Assembly: GCA_050289485.1 (NCBI GenBank)
Contig: JBNKFV010000005.1
Coordinates: forward strand, 124,001-188,000
From: JBNKFV01 sp050289485
Lineage (GTDB): Bacteria; Pseudomonadota; Gammaproteobacteria; Pseudomonadales; Cellvibrionaceae
Reading direction: 5' to 3'
DNA length: 64,000 bases
How positions within the stretch are numbered: position 1 is the first letter of the stretch; the number at the start of each line of letters is the position of its first letter. The position numbers and the translations under genes are program-made. This document shows, one piece after another, positions 16,261 to 24,837 of this stretch. Below the pieces are notes generated by a model, which worked only from the letters and a program-made list of their open reading frames with translations, was not told where the DNA came from and did no database searches.

Positions 16261-16697
16261 TCTTCGCTGGCCGTGCTGGTAAGTACAAAGGTGCGAGAAG
16301 GGTCAACCAATACCTTGTCGCCCATGCCTTCGCGGCCAAACAACATCAGGTAGCTCATGTCTGAACGATTGGTTAATGTAATTTCAATCGGCCAGCTTTT
16401 ATCGCCCAGCTTAATGGGCGTTTGAATAACGTAGCGTTGCTCTGAACCACCATTCGATGATTTGATCCGGCGAATATCCTGTATGGGTGCGGCACATTCT
16501 ACAATGTTGTTAACGTTATGGATGTCGGGGTGCAGATCGAACTTTACCCAGGGGTGCCCCGCTTTTTTGAATCGGCGAATATTGTCTACATGTAGTGACG
16601 AGGTTTGTGCGCCGGTGTCTACACGAATCTGTAAATCAACAATACCTAATTCCGGCAAATGACACATTTCCAGATTGCCAATAATGAGTTTATCCAT
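16257..16697 (-). CDS. RimB-type retropepsin-like protease (RimK-associated)
   Basis: A 146-residue protein of the family once called ATP-dependent zinc protease and now recognised as retropepsin-like aspartic peptidases. VDTGAQTSSLH near residue 28 is the catalytic DTGA signature; FGREGMGDKVLVDPSRTFVL closes the domain. In known RimABK systems RimB counteracts RimK by removing poly-glutamate tails from ribosomal protein S6. It overlaps the upstream MscS-like gene by eight bases and is last in the rimK operon. Confidence 0.82.
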   Translation of the reverse strand: MDKLIIGNLEMCHLPELGIVDLQIRVDTGAQTSSLHVDNIRRFKKAGHPWVKFDLHPDIHNVNNIVECAAPIQDIRRIKSSNGGSEQRYVIQTPIKLGDKSWPIEITLTNRSDMSYLMLFGREGMGDKVLVDPSRTFVLTSTASED

Positions 16698-17220
16698 TGC
16701 CGGTTTCCACGTTTTCAGTTTGTTTGAGCTTTTTGCGGCTGTCTCGCGGGGTGATTTCTACCGGGCGTTGAAATACCAGTGAATTGGGATAGGTAATTTT
16801 ACTGCCCGATTCGGTGAGCAAAATAACGTGGAAAAGTGTGATTTCGTGAATAGAGCCTTCGACAAAATGCTCGCCGTCGATAATTTTAATCATGTCGCCA
16901 ACGCGATAGGGAAAAAAGAAAAAGATAACAACGCTAGCGGTCACGTTACTGAGAATAGACCATTGCGCAAACAGGGCTACGCCGATCACTGCAAAGATAG
17001 AGGTAAAGAAGATACCAAAATCTTTGTACATCACCATACCAATAGCAATGAATAAAATAATTGACCAGCTAAAATCCAGCGATTTGCGTACATATAAAAT
17101 ACGCTCCTGGGCCACTTTGCGCTCGCGGCCAATGCGCTGTACCAGCTTGCCGGTGCTTTGTTTAAGAATTAGATAGCCCGCTACAATGGCGGCCAGCGTG
17201 ATTAAAACTGATGAGTTCAT
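16690..17220 (-). CDS. Small MscS-domain membrane protein in the rimK operon
   Basis: A 176-residue protein with three hydrophobic segments and a core MscS beta-domain (IFFFFPYRVGDMIKIIDGEHFVEGSIHEITLFHVILLTESGSKITYPNSLVFQRPVEI). It lacks the large C-terminal alpha/beta vestibule of MscS and the Gly/Ala pore pattern is poor, so it may be a minimal channel or a non-channel relative. Six bases separate it from the gene before it; it overlaps rimB by eight bases. Confidence 0.8.
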   Translation of the reverse strand: MNSSVLITLAAIVAGYLILKQSTGKLVQRIGRERKVAQERILYVRKSLDFSWSIILFIAIGMVMYKDFGIFFTSIFAVIGVALFAQWSILSNVTASVVIFFFFPYRVGDMIKIIDGEHFVEGSIHEITLFHVILLTESGSKITYPNSLVFQRPVEITPRDSRKKLKQTENVETGNG

Positions 17221-17226
17221 ACTGCG

Positions 17227-18252
17227 CTAAAACCTCGTGATGTCGTCTTCTGGCAACAGTGCATCCTGAAAATTCTCAATGTGTTCCACAATGGTCTCAT
17301 CGTCTTCAGAGAAAAAGGCAATGTGAAACATGGCGTCGCCTTCCTGCACCAGAGGGATATTTTGTTTGCCAATAATAATACCCGAGCGTGTCGCATTTAC
17401 GGTATCAATTATATCGCCATAAGGGCTGCCAATCGTGGCCAATGCGTCGCCCATTTGTACCATATCTCCCAGGTTTTTAAGATTGGTGACAATGCCGCTG
17501 CAATTGGCACGTGTCCAGGCGCTATTGTTTGCCTTAAACGGCGTAACTCGTTTTTTACGGCTGCGTTTGCGCATGAGTCCCAGTTTGGATAGCACATTGA
17601 CAATGCCGTTGACCCCAGCGCGAATCGAGAGTTCGTCAAAGCGTAAAGCTTCGCCTGCTTCGTACAACAAAATACGGGTGCCCGACTCAACGGCCGCTTG
17701 CCGCAGTGATCCATCGCGCAAATCGGCATTCATTAATACCGGCACGCCAAAAGCCTCGGCTAGCGAGCAGGTTTCTTGGTCTTTTAAATTGGCCCGAATT
17801 TGTGGCAGGTTACTGCGGTGAATGGCGCCGGTGTGCAGATCGATACCATAATCACACTGGCTGACAATTTCGCGGAGGAATATATCAGCTACACGGCCGG
17901 CCAGGGAGCCCTTGGTCGAGCCGGGAAATGAACGATTAAGGTCTCTGCGGTCGGGCATATAGCGGCTTTGGTTGAGTACGCCATATACATTGACGATCGG
18001 CACCAGAATGAGCGATCCGTGGTTGATATTCACATTAGCGTGTTGAATTAACCGGCGAATAATTTCTACGCCGTTAATTTCATCGCCATGGACTGCGGCC
18101 GACACAAATACGGTGGGGCCGTCTTTTTTACCACGTATTACCTGCACCGGCATACTGACGTCGGTATCGGTATAAAGTTTGGCAACCGGTAGCTCAATAC
18201 GTAGATGCTGCCCTGGGGCAATGCAGTGGCCGCCAATCACCAGTTCCTTCAT
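17227..18252 (-). CDS. Succinylglutamate desuccinylase/aspartoacylase-family protein
   Basis: A 341-residue M14-like zinc hydrolase. VSAAVHGDEINGVEIIRRL carries the first zinc ligands (H-x-x-E), VYGVLNQSRYMPDRRDLNRSFPG the substrate-binding Arg block, and YGIDLHTGAIHRSNLPQIR the third zinc His. A C-terminal beta-rich barrel follows. Members cleave N-acyl amino acids; members beside rimK are of unsettled function and could act on glutamate-modified products. It sits six bases after rimK and six bases before the MscS-like gene, so it is translated with both. Not an arginine-succinyltransferase (ast) operon: no neighbours of that pathway. Confidence 0.85.
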   Translation of the reverse strand: MKELVIGGHCIAPGQHLRIELPVAKLYTDTDVSMPVQVIRGKKDGPTVFVSAAVHGDEINGVEIIRRLIQHANVNINHGSLILVPIVNVYGVLNQSRYMPDRRDLNRSFPGSTKGSLAGRVADIFLREIVSQCDYGIDLHTGAIHRSNLPQIRANLKDQETCSLAEAFGVPVLMNADLRDGSLRQAAVESGTRILLYEAGEALRFDELSIRAGVNGIVNVLSKLGLMRKRSRKKRVTPFKANNSAWTRANCSGIVTNLKNLGDMVQMGDALATIGSPYGDIIDTVNATRSGIIIGKQNIPLVQEGDAMFHIAFFSEDDETIVEHIENFQDALLPEDDITRF

Positions 18253-18258
18253 TGTTGC

Positions 18259-19164
18259 TTATCCTTGCCCCCGCGTTTTCGTGCCGTGGGTTTCGGCCTG
18301 CTTTTCGATAAATTCGTAGATCATGCCCGCCACATCTTTGCGGGTGGCCACCTCGATGCCTTCCAGTCCGGGTGACGAATTTACTTCCATGACCACGGGG
18401 CCATTACTGGATTGCAAAATATCCACACCGCACACATTCAGCCCCATCACTTTGGCGGCATTGACTGCGGTGGCCCGCTCTTCTTTGCTTAGGCGCACCA
18501 GCTTGGCAGTGCCACCGCGATGCAGGTTGGAGCGAAATTCGCCTTCGGCGCCTTGGCGCTTCATGGCCGCGACTACTTTGCCGCCCACTACAAAGCAACG
18601 AATATCGGCGCCGCCAGCTTCTTTAATAAATTCCTGCACCAGAATGTTGGCCTTCAAGCCCATAAAGGCCTCAATAATACTCTCGGCAGCCTTATTGGTT
18701 TCGGCCAGTACGACACCAATACCCTGGGTGCCTTCGAGTAGCTTGATCACCAGCGGCGCGCCGCCCACATTTTTGATCAAGTCTTTAATATTGTCGGGCT
18801 TGTTGGCGAAGCCGGTGCGAGGCAGGCCTACGCCCTTACGGGAGAGCAATTGTAATGAGCGCAGTTTGTCACGCGAGCGGCTGATGGCAACCGACTCGTT
18901 AACGGAAAAGGTTCCCATCATTTCAAACTGCCTAACGACCGCAGCGCCGTAAAATGTAATAGAGGCACCAATGCGCGGAATAATCGCGTCGTAGCGAGGC
19001 AGTTCTTCGCCATCGTAGCGCACCGTGGGGCGGCTTTTAGTGATATCCATATAGCAGTGGAGGGTGTCGATCACATCAACCTCATGCCCGCGGGCCTCGC
19101 CTGCTTCTTTCAGGCGCTTGGTTGAATAAAGGTTTTCATTTCGGGAAAGAACTGCAATACGCAT
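18259..19164 (-). CDS. rimK: RimK, S6-type alpha-L-glutamate ligase
   Basis: A 301-residue ATP-grasp ligase that adds glutamates to the C-terminus of ribosomal protein S6. It begins MRIAVLSRNENLYSTKRL with the typical DVIDTLHCYMDI. The ATP-grasp blocks LVIKLLEGTQGIGVVLAE, GADIRCFVVGGKVVAAMKRQ, EFRSNLHRGG and VVMEVNSSPGLEGIE are all intact. Start at 19164 with AGGCGG upstream; the longer frame has a non-family N-terminus. It is first in a four-gene operon with the desuccinylase-like, MscS-like and rimB-type genes. Confidence 0.95.
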   Translation of the reverse strand: MRIAVLSRNENLYSTKRLKEAGEARGHEVDVIDTLHCYMDITKSRPTVRYDGEELPRYDAIIPRIGASITFYGAAVVRQFEMMGTFSVNESVAISRSRDKLRSLQLLSRKGVGLPRTGFANKPDNIKDLIKNVGGAPLVIKLLEGTQGIGVVLAETNKAAESIIEAFMGLKANILVQEFIKEAGGADIRCFVVGGKVVAAMKRQGAEGEFRSNLHRGGTAKLVRLSKEERATAVNAAKVMGLNVCGVDILQSSNGPVVMEVNSSPGLEGIEVATRKDVAGMIYEFIEKQAETHGTKTRGQG

Positions 19165-19350
19165 GATGCCGCCTAACAGAGTTGTGTGGTGTGCCCCGCC
19201 CACCAGAGCGGGGGCGCGCACTATAGCAGTTTGTGGTTAAACTCAGTCAGTAAACTGCTAGCGCCGATACCAAAGCTTAGCCTAGAACCCTGGTTCCTTG
19301 CCAGCGTGTCATGCCTTGGTTAATCGAAGGTTGGCTGGGGTGAAAGAGCA

Positions 19351-19374
19351 GAGCCTCGGCAGGTGCAGAGGCTC
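19351..19374. terminator. Hairpin between rimK leader and VOC gene
   Basis: GAGCCTC and GAGGCTC form a 7-bp stem over a 10-nt loop, with no U-tract in the leftward direction. Possible 3' end for the leftward VOC gene. Confidence 0.35.
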
Positions 19375-19390
19375 GGTTGTCACAGCGTTA

Positions 19391-19425
19391 TTATTAACCC
19401 GGCAAGCACTACTGTTGGGTTAATA
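19391..19425. repeat. Palindromic intergenic repeat, copy C
   Basis: TTATTAACCCGGCAAG facing CTGTTGGGTTAATA: a member of the 35-nt palindrome family, six bases from the stop codon of the VOC gene. Confidence 0.7.
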
Positions 19426-19431
19426 GCAGGC

Positions 19432-19821
19432 TTAAGGGGTGTTGACGATACAGAAGGCATTAAGCTTGTTGCCGTCCAGGTCGCGAAAATAGGCCGCGTA
19501 AAACGGTCCGTTTTCTTCGGGGCGAAATCCCGGCGCACCTTCGTCGGTTCCGCCCAGTGCTAGCGCTTTCTGGTGGAAGGCATTCACTTGTTCGGGGTTG
19601 TCCATGTGTAGTGCAACCATCACCCCATTACCTACGGTGGCAGGCTCTTTGTTGAAGGGCACAGTAACCGCGACGGATGGCGCATCGGGTGCCGCTGCCC
19701 AGGCCACATAATAGTTTTCCAGCTCCATAAAGCGGCCTATGCCAATGGAACCAAACAGCTGGTCGTAATACTCCACCGCGCGGGGCAGGTTGTTGGTTCC
19801 AAGTGTGACGTATCCGATCAT
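19432..19821 (-). CDS. VOC (glyoxalase-fold) family protein
   Basis: A 129-residue protein with two beta-alpha-beta-beta-beta modules. It starts MIGYVTLGTNNLPRAVEYYDQLF, the standard VOC opening, and ends AAYFRDLDGNKLNAFCI with the usual metal-ligand or structural region. Start at 19821 with GGAG six bases upstream. The family is diverse (glyoxalases, dioxygenases, resistance proteins), so no reaction is assigned. It is transcribed divergently from a WYL regulator, and a perfect inverted repeat lies between them. Confidence 0.85.
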   Translation of the reverse strand: MIGYVTLGTNNLPRAVEYYDQLFGSIGIGRFMELENYYVAWAAAPDAPSVAVTVPFNKEPATVGNGVMVALHMDNPEQVNAFHQKALALGGTDEGAPGFRPEENGPFYAAYFRDLDGNKLNAFCIVNTP

Positions 19822-19869
19822 GATGTTCTCCAATGTTGTATTAAGTCAGGAGCCAACTAGCCTACCCTC

Positions 19870-19899
19870 AGGCTACTGACAGCATGGTGTCAGTAGCCT
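19870..19899. promoter_or_regulatory. Inverted-repeat operator between VOC and WYL-regulator genes
   Basis: AGGCTACTGACA and TGTCAGTAGCCT are a perfect 12-bp inverted repeat with a 6-nt spacer, in the 158-bp divergent gap. CTGACA-x6-TGTCAG symmetry suits a dimeric HTH-WYL regulator, most likely the neighbouring one. Confidence 0.7.
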
Positions 19900-19979
19900 T
19901 TCAGTAGACTATGATGGCAACGATTTATTGGGTGATTTTGTAGAATGCCTTTGTCGAATAAAGCCTAAGGGAGTTAATT

Positions 19980-20675
19980 GTGCGCCGTGCCGACCGCTTA
20001 ATGCAGATTGTTCATTATTTGCGCCGCATGCGCCGTGCGGTCACTGCTCAGCGTATTGCGGATGAGTTTGGTATTTGCCAGCGTACGGTGTATCGCGATA
20101 TTCAAGACTTGGTGCTCTCTGGCGTGCCTATTTTTGGTGAGGCGGGGGTGGGCTATGTGATCGACAAAAAATACCATTTGCCCCCGGTTACTTTTGATCC
20201 GGATGAACTAGAAGCCATTGGCCTGGGGATTGCCATGGTTCGGCACTGGACAGACGAGCGCTTTGCCGCCAAAGCCAACAGTGCATTCGACAAAATTCAG
20301 GCGATATTGCCCGCCAACCGGTTAGAGGAGTTGCAGCAGCTCTCGCTCTACGCAGCTCCCAGTGCCGCCAAAATTCCGTGGTCAGTCAGTTTTTCAGAGA
20401 TTCGTGAAAGTATTCGGCGTAAGCAGAAATTGTATCTTGACTACCGCGACCTGAAAGGCGCGCCCACCCAACGTACGGTGCGCCCGCTTGCGCTATTCTT
20501 TTTTGGGCCAGTGTGGCTGCTTACTGCCTGGTGTGAAATGCGGCAAGACTTCCGCCAGTTTCGGCTCGACCGAATTGCTGCATTAACGATCTCTACCGAG
20601 CGTTTTACCGACGAGAGCGACAAAAGCCTCGCTGCTTTTATGGATACGCTACAGTGTGGAGTTGGGTGTGATTGA
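19980..20675 (+). CDS. YafY/PafB-like HTH-WYL transcriptional regulator
   Basis: A 231-residue regulator. The N-terminal HTH_11 domain (RADRLMQIVHYLRRMRRAVTAQRIADEFGICQRTVYRDIQDL) binds DNA; the WYL ligand-sensing domain follows (IPWSVSFSEIRESIRRKQKLYLDYRDLKGAPTQRTVRPLALFFFGPVWLLTAWCEMRQDFRQFRLDRI). The GTG start at 19980 is preceded by AAGGGAG. Being divergent from the VOC gene with a 24-bp dyad between them, it probably controls that gene and itself. Inducer unknown. Confidence 0.88.
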   Translation: MRRADRLMQIVHYLRRMRRAVTAQRIADEFGICQRTVYRDIQDLVLSGVPIFGEAGVGYVIDKKYHLPPVTFDPDELEAIGLGIAMVRHWTDERFAAKANSAFDKIQAILPANRLEELQQLSLYAAPSAAKIPWSVSFSEIRESIRRKQKLYLDYRDLKGAPTQRTVRPLALFFFGPVWLLTAWCEMRQDFRQFRLDRIAALTISTERFTDESDKSLAAFMDTLQCGVGCD

Positions 20676-20698
20676 TCTCTCTGTGCAAGCGCATCTGC

Positions 20699-21415
20699 CT
20701 ACCAACGAATTTTATACTCCAGCCCAACAGCCAGATTGTTCACGTCGCTACGGCGATATTGGTTAATACGATACTCGGCGATCAGGTAGAACTCATCCAC
20801 CAGTCGGTAACCCAATTGCGTTTCTGAGACGATAGGGTTGCTGGGAAGGTTAGCGGGCAAGGTTTCATTAATGGCATGATCAATAAAACCGGCCAGATAA
20901 AGTCGGTCTGACAATGTGGGGAATTTTGCCGAGTAGCTGTGTTCAATTTGCCAGGCGTTAGCGGGGTCGTGGTCAAACTGAATCGCATGAACGTTAACGG
21001 CCCAACGAATATTCAGGTAATCCAGTGCGTAACCAATCCACGGCAATTCATCGAGGTGCCAGCGTATACCAACGCGGTGGCGATCGTTGTTGGCGCCGGT
21101 GCGAAAATTTGCCTGGTAGGTGAGTTCCCAGGGGCTGCCGGGGCCCTTGCGCCAGCGAAGGTTTTGTTCGGTAAAGTAATGGGTGGTTTCTTTGCTTGAG
21201 TCGTCTTCTACGTTGTACAGGTTGGTGAAACCAAAATAACTGAAACCATTTTTAATGGACGAGCCTGCTGCAAAGGTGAAGTTTGAGTCGCTGTTAACGT
21301 CGCTTAAATAGGGGTAGGCATTAAAGCTGAGGAATCCGTGGGGGCTGGTACTTTGCGCGATAACCGGGGTTGGCGTACATAACATGAGGAACAAGGGGAG
21401 CAGTTTAAACGGCAT
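20699..21415 (-). CDS. Predicted outer-membrane beta-barrel protein
   Basis: A 238-residue exported protein. Signal peptide MPFKLLPLFLMLCTPTPVIAQS; the mature part alternates amphipathic strands rich in aromatic residues (FLSFNAYPYLSDVNSDSNFTF, TYQANFRTGANNDRHRVGIRWHLDEL, FYLIAEYRINQYRRSDVNNLAVGLEYKIRW) and ends in a C-terminal Trp. The pattern, including the start of the mature chain, resembles nucleoside-channel Tsx-type or related 12-strand barrels, but I cannot name the family with confidence. The start at 21415 gives a clean signal peptide; a longer frame begins with a charged, unlikely N-terminus. It is divergent from the FUSC gene. Confidence 0.65.
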   Translation of the reverse strand: MPFKLLPLFLMLCTPTPVIAQSTSPHGFLSFNAYPYLSDVNSDSNFTFAAGSSIKNGFSYFGFTNLYNVEDDSSKETTHYFTEQNLRWRKGPGSPWELTYQANFRTGANNDRHRVGIRWHLDELPWIGYALDYLNIRWAVNVHAIQFDHDPANAWQIEHSYSAKFPTLSDRLYLAGFIDHAINETLPANLPSNPIVSETQLGYRLVDEFYLIAEYRINQYRRSDVNNLAVGLEYKIRW

Positions 21416-21544
21416 ATGACGTAAGTATCCTGATAACAATTGTAAATAAGGTATAGTAGCGCCCGCCGGTTTTCGCATTTTTTTCTTTCCTCGGTGATCG
21501 GCGCGCTCGTGTGGCAAATAATGATGGGGTAGGTAAGGTAAACG

Positions 21545-22591
21545 ATGACTATATGGGCTCGATTTAAGCAGTCGCTGGCAGAGTTATGCTCTATTGCGCC
21601 TACTCCCCAGCGCTGGCATTTACCGGTGCTCGCAGGTTGTTGCGTGGCCGTGCCCGGCGCCATCGGTGCCTACTTTGGTAACTTTCCAGATGCCCTATAC
21701 GCCTGTTTCTCGTCATTTTTGGTGCTGTACTTGCCGGGCACGCGGCTGGCTCACCGCATGCTCACACTGGTGGCCTGTGCGTTTGGTTTTATCGTGTGTT
21801 TTACCGTGGGGCTATTAACCGCTTCACAGCCGGTGCTGTTTATCCCCACGCTACTGCTGGTGAGTTGGTTGGTGATTACCATTTGCCGCTATTATCGCTT
21901 GCCGCCGCCCGGCAGTTTCTTTTTTATCGTGTTGTTGATTATTGCGGGTGTGCGACCTACGGCTCTTTCGGAGGTAACCCATAAGGTAGGCTTAATTGCG
22001 CTGGGTACCATGAGCACCTGTTTACTGGCTTTTTTATACAGTCTTGGTCCTGGGCGACAGATTGAGCAGCCGCCAGCCCCCACAGAAAAACGCATTAACG
22101 CGGTAATTTTGGAAGCTGGCGCTATTGCCATGTGTATCACCGGCTCTATGGTAGTGGCTATGCTGTTAGATCTAAGCAACCCGTACTGGGTGCCTACTTC
22201 CTGCGCGGCAATTTTGCAGGGGGCTACCTTTAGGATGGTATGGCGTCGCAATATTCACCGAATTTGGGGCACCTTGGTAGGGCTAAGTTTAACGTCAGTG
22301 TTGCTTGAGTTTGAAATGTCGGTGTGGGCGCTACTCGCCTGTATTGTGGCCATACAGGCGCTTGTGGAATTTCTAGTGCCGCGTAACTACGGTTTAGCGG
22401 TTATTTTTATCACACCGCTGACTGTATTTTTTGCCGAGGCAACCAGTCAGGGCTTGCCCGACGCCCTGGTGACGTCGCGGTTTATCGATATCGTCATTGG
22501 CAGCACCATCGGTTGCATTGGTGGTTGGTTTATTCATCAAACCAATTGGTTTGAGCGTTTGGAAAAACGCCTTGATCGCTTATTGGCGTAA
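21545..22591 (+). CDS. FUSC-family (aromatic acid exporter-like) membrane protein
   Basis: A 348-residue protein with two sets of about five to six membrane helices separated by a short hydrophilic loop (PGRQIEQPPAPTEKRINA). The second half carries LSNPYWVPTSCAAILQGATFRMVWRRNIHRIWGTLVGL, the FUSC/YccS signature seen in AaeB-type efflux proteins. No cytosolic regulatory domain is present, so it is the short form. The ligand is unknown. It is followed after 29 bases by the truncated haemoglobin gene, probably co-transcribed. Confidence 0.8.
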   Translation: MTIWARFKQSLAELCSIAPTPQRWHLPVLAGCCVAVPGAIGAYFGNFPDALYACFSSFLVLYLPGTRLAHRMLTLVACAFGFIVCFTVGLLTASQPVLFIPTLLLVSWLVITICRYYRLPPPGSFFFIVLLIIAGVRPTALSEVTHKVGLIALGTMSTCLLAFLYSLGPGRQIEQPPAPTEKRINAVILEAGAIAMCITGSMVVAMLLDLSNPYWVPTSCAAILQGATFRMVWRRNIHRIWGTLVGLSLTSVLLEFEMSVWALLACIVAIQALVEFLVPRNYGLAVIFITPLTVFFAEATSQGLPDALVTSRFIDIVIGSTIGCIGGWFIHQTNWFERLEKRLDRLLA

Positions 22592-22620
22592 TAGGGTAAA
22601 AATTTTTAGCGGGAGTAAAG

Positions 22621-23046
22621 ATGTCTGAGCAACCATTTGGTACAGGTGATGCCTCTTATCAGGCTGCAGGGCAGCTGGCTGGGATTGAACACTTGGTTGA
22701 GCGGTTTTACCACTATATGGATTGCTTGCCAGAGGCCGCAACCATTCGTGCAATGCATGCTCCTGATTTAACCGAGTCTAAGCGTAAGCTGGCATTTTTT
22801 CTGAGTGGCTGGCTTGGTGGGCCCAAGTTATACAGCCAGCATTATGGTGGTATTACCATTCCGTTGGCCCACGCGCATTTGCGGGTGGATGGGCCAGAGC
22901 GTGACGCCTGGTTGTTGTGTATGCAAAAAGCCGTAGACGAACAGCCCTACACTCGTGAATTCAAAACCTATCTTATGGTGCAACTGGCGGTGCCTGCCGA
23001 GCGCGTTCGCCAAGCCAGCGTAGCTAAACGCAATGCGGCAAATTAG
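22621..23046 (+). CDS. Group II truncated haemoglobin
   Basis: A 141-residue globin of the trHbII class, a small cytosolic haem protein involved in O2, NO or peroxide chemistry. IEHLVERFYHYMDCLPEAATIRAMH corresponds to helices A-B, KRKLAFFLSGWLGGPKLYSQHYGG to the CD/E region with the trHbII Trp-Gly-Gly block, and PLAHAHLRVDGPERDAWLLCMQKAVDEQ holds the proximal His and the conserved Trp at G8. It shares the strand and probably the transcript of the FUSC gene, and ends at a terminator. Confidence 0.9.
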   Translation: MSEQPFGTGDASYQAAGQLAGIEHLVERFYHYMDCLPEAATIRAMHAPDLTESKRKLAFFLSGWLGGPKLYSQHYGGITIPLAHAHLRVDGPERDAWLLCMQKAVDEQPYTREFKTYLMVQLAVPAERVRQASVAKRNAAN

Positions 23047-23066
23047 GGGCTGTTCACATCAATTTG

Positions 23067-23099
23067 AATGGCCTGCTGGAAACCAGTTTGGCCATTTTT
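23067..23099 (+). terminator. Rho-independent terminator after trHb
   Basis: AATGGCC pairs with GGCCATT, with an inner CTGG/CCAG, followed by TTTTTC. The rest of 23047-23368 is AT-rich and shows no gene. Confidence 0.75.
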
Positions 23100-23368
23100 C
23101 TGGCCGTTGTATCGCGGCACTTTTTTCTCACAATTAACGTTTTCTCACGCCTAGCTTTTCCACACACCAAGTCCCTTCTAACTTAGTCTCCGCAAATCTA
23201 GTCGCGCTATGTGATACGCGTGTTTGTGGGCCAAGGTGAATCTTACTAATACTTCGTGTACGATATAATTTTTTAGCATCCTTAAACTGATTTTTGCGTT
23301 TTTGCTGAATTTACAAGCATTTCTTGGCGAAAAATCACTATTTTTATTAAATTTTCTGTGCCGATATT

Positions 23369-24802
23369 ATGATTATTTCCTTTGTGGTCTTTATGTTTTT
23401 GTTTGTGTTGATTGGTATGTCTTCGGCACGTAAAAGCAGATCCACCAAAAAGGATTATTACCTGGCCAGCAGCAGCGTGCAGCCCTGGTTGGTGGGGTTG
23501 TCGGCAGTGGCCACCAACAATAGTGGCTACATGTTTATCGGGGTAATCGGTTACACCTATGTGGCTGGGCTGGCTTCCATCTGGTTAATGGTCGGCTGGA
23601 TTGCCGGTGATTTTATCTCCTCGTTGTTTGTGCATAAGCGTTTACGGGAAGCCGCCAGGCGCACCGGCGAGGTTACCTACGCGGGCGTATTGAGCCACTG
23701 GAATGGGCAGGGTTACGTGCGCCTGCAGCGCATTATTGGGCTGGTATCGCTGGCCTTCATGTTGGCTTATGCGGCCGCTCAGCTGGTGGCGGGCAGCAAG
23801 GCACTGTATGTGTTGCTCGGCTGGCCGATCTGGTCTGGGGCCGTCATGGGGGCTGTCATGGTGGCCTTGTATTGTATGTCGGGTGGGATTCGGGCATCCA
23901 TCTGGACCGACGCAGCGCAATCCATCGTGATGATTATCTCTATGGCTGTGTTGCTGTGGACAGCCTTAGATGTGCAGGGTGGATGGTCGGCAACGGTGGC
24001 CGAAATGCGGCAAATCAAAGGCTTTTTAGACGTGGTGCCAGCCGATGCGGTGATGCCAGGCTGGCCAGGTTTGGCGCTGTTTTTATTGAGTTGGGTGTTT
24101 GGTGGTTTTGCGGTAGTTGGGCAGCCTCACGTGATGATTCGGTTTATGCTGCTTGATGGTGATGCCTCTATCGCAAGAGCAAAATTTTGGTATTACCTGT
24201 GGTTTACAGCGTTTTATGTCATGGCGGTGGCCGTGGGTATGCTCGCCCGTATCTATTTGGCCGACACCCAAAGTTTTGACGCCGAGCTGGCGCTGCCTAC
24301 TATGGCCATGGAGCTGTTGCCGCCGGTACTGGTGGGGTTGATTCTGGCAGGGGTGTTTGCGGCCACCATGTCTACCGCAGACTCGCTCGTGCTGAGCTGC
24401 TCATCAGCGATTACTCACGATATATTGCCTCATAATATCGAGCGTCCTGTCTTACTGAAGATCACCACTGTGTTGATCACGCTGGTGGCGTTGGGGTTGG
24501 CGCTTAGTGATAACCAAAGTGTCTTTGAGTTGGTGTTGCTTTCATGGTCGGGCATGGCGTGCGCGTTTGCGCCGATGTTATTGGCACTGTGTTTTGGCTG
24601 GCGGCCAGGCGAATGGATGTGTCTGCTGTCGATGGTGGTGGGCTTTGGCACCATGATGTTATGGCGCTATTTTGGTTTGCAGAATGCCATTTACGAAACC
24701 TTACCGGGTATTTTGGCAGGGGTTGCCGTGCTTGCAGTATGGCGGGGTATGCAGCAGGCTTCGCAAAACCGCATACCCGATGCCGTAAGCGCCAGTCGTT
24801 AG
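23369..24802 (+). CDS. Sodium:solute symporter (SSS), PutP-like
   Basis: A 477-residue transporter with 12-13 helices of the SSS family. RKSRSTKKDYYLASSSVQPWLVGLSAVATNNSGYMFIG is the typical N-terminal region with the Na+-site helix; LAGVFAATMSTADSLVLSCSSAITHDI is the conserved TM8-9 motif containing the Ser/Thr Na+ ligands. The nearest well-known group is proline or pantothenate symporters, but the substrate is not inferable. It ends 35 bases before the end of the convergent gntR gene. Whether it belongs to the O-demethylation module next door is open. Confidence 0.87.
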   Translation: MIISFVVFMFLFVLIGMSSARKSRSTKKDYYLASSSVQPWLVGLSAVATNNSGYMFIGVIGYTYVAGLASIWLMVGWIAGDFISSLFVHKRLREAARRTGEVTYAGVLSHWNGQGYVRLQRIIGLVSLAFMLAYAAAQLVAGSKALYVLLGWPIWSGAVMGAVMVALYCMSGGIRASIWTDAAQSIVMIISMAVLLWTALDVQGGWSATVAEMRQIKGFLDVVPADAVMPGWPGLALFLLSWVFGGFAVVGQPHVMIRFMLLDGDASIARAKFWYYLWFTAFYVMAVAVGMLARIYLADTQSFDAELALPTMAMELLPPVLVGLILAGVFAATMSTADSLVLSCSSAITHDILPHNIERPVLLKITTVLITLVALGLALSDNQSVFELVLLSWSGMACAFAPMLLALCFGWRPGEWMCLLSMVVGFGTMMLWRYFGLQNAIYETLPGILAGVAVLAVWRGMQQASQNRIPDAVSASR

Positions 24803-24837
24803 GGGTTGCAGGAGGGCTGGCTTTTCTGACGCTGCGA

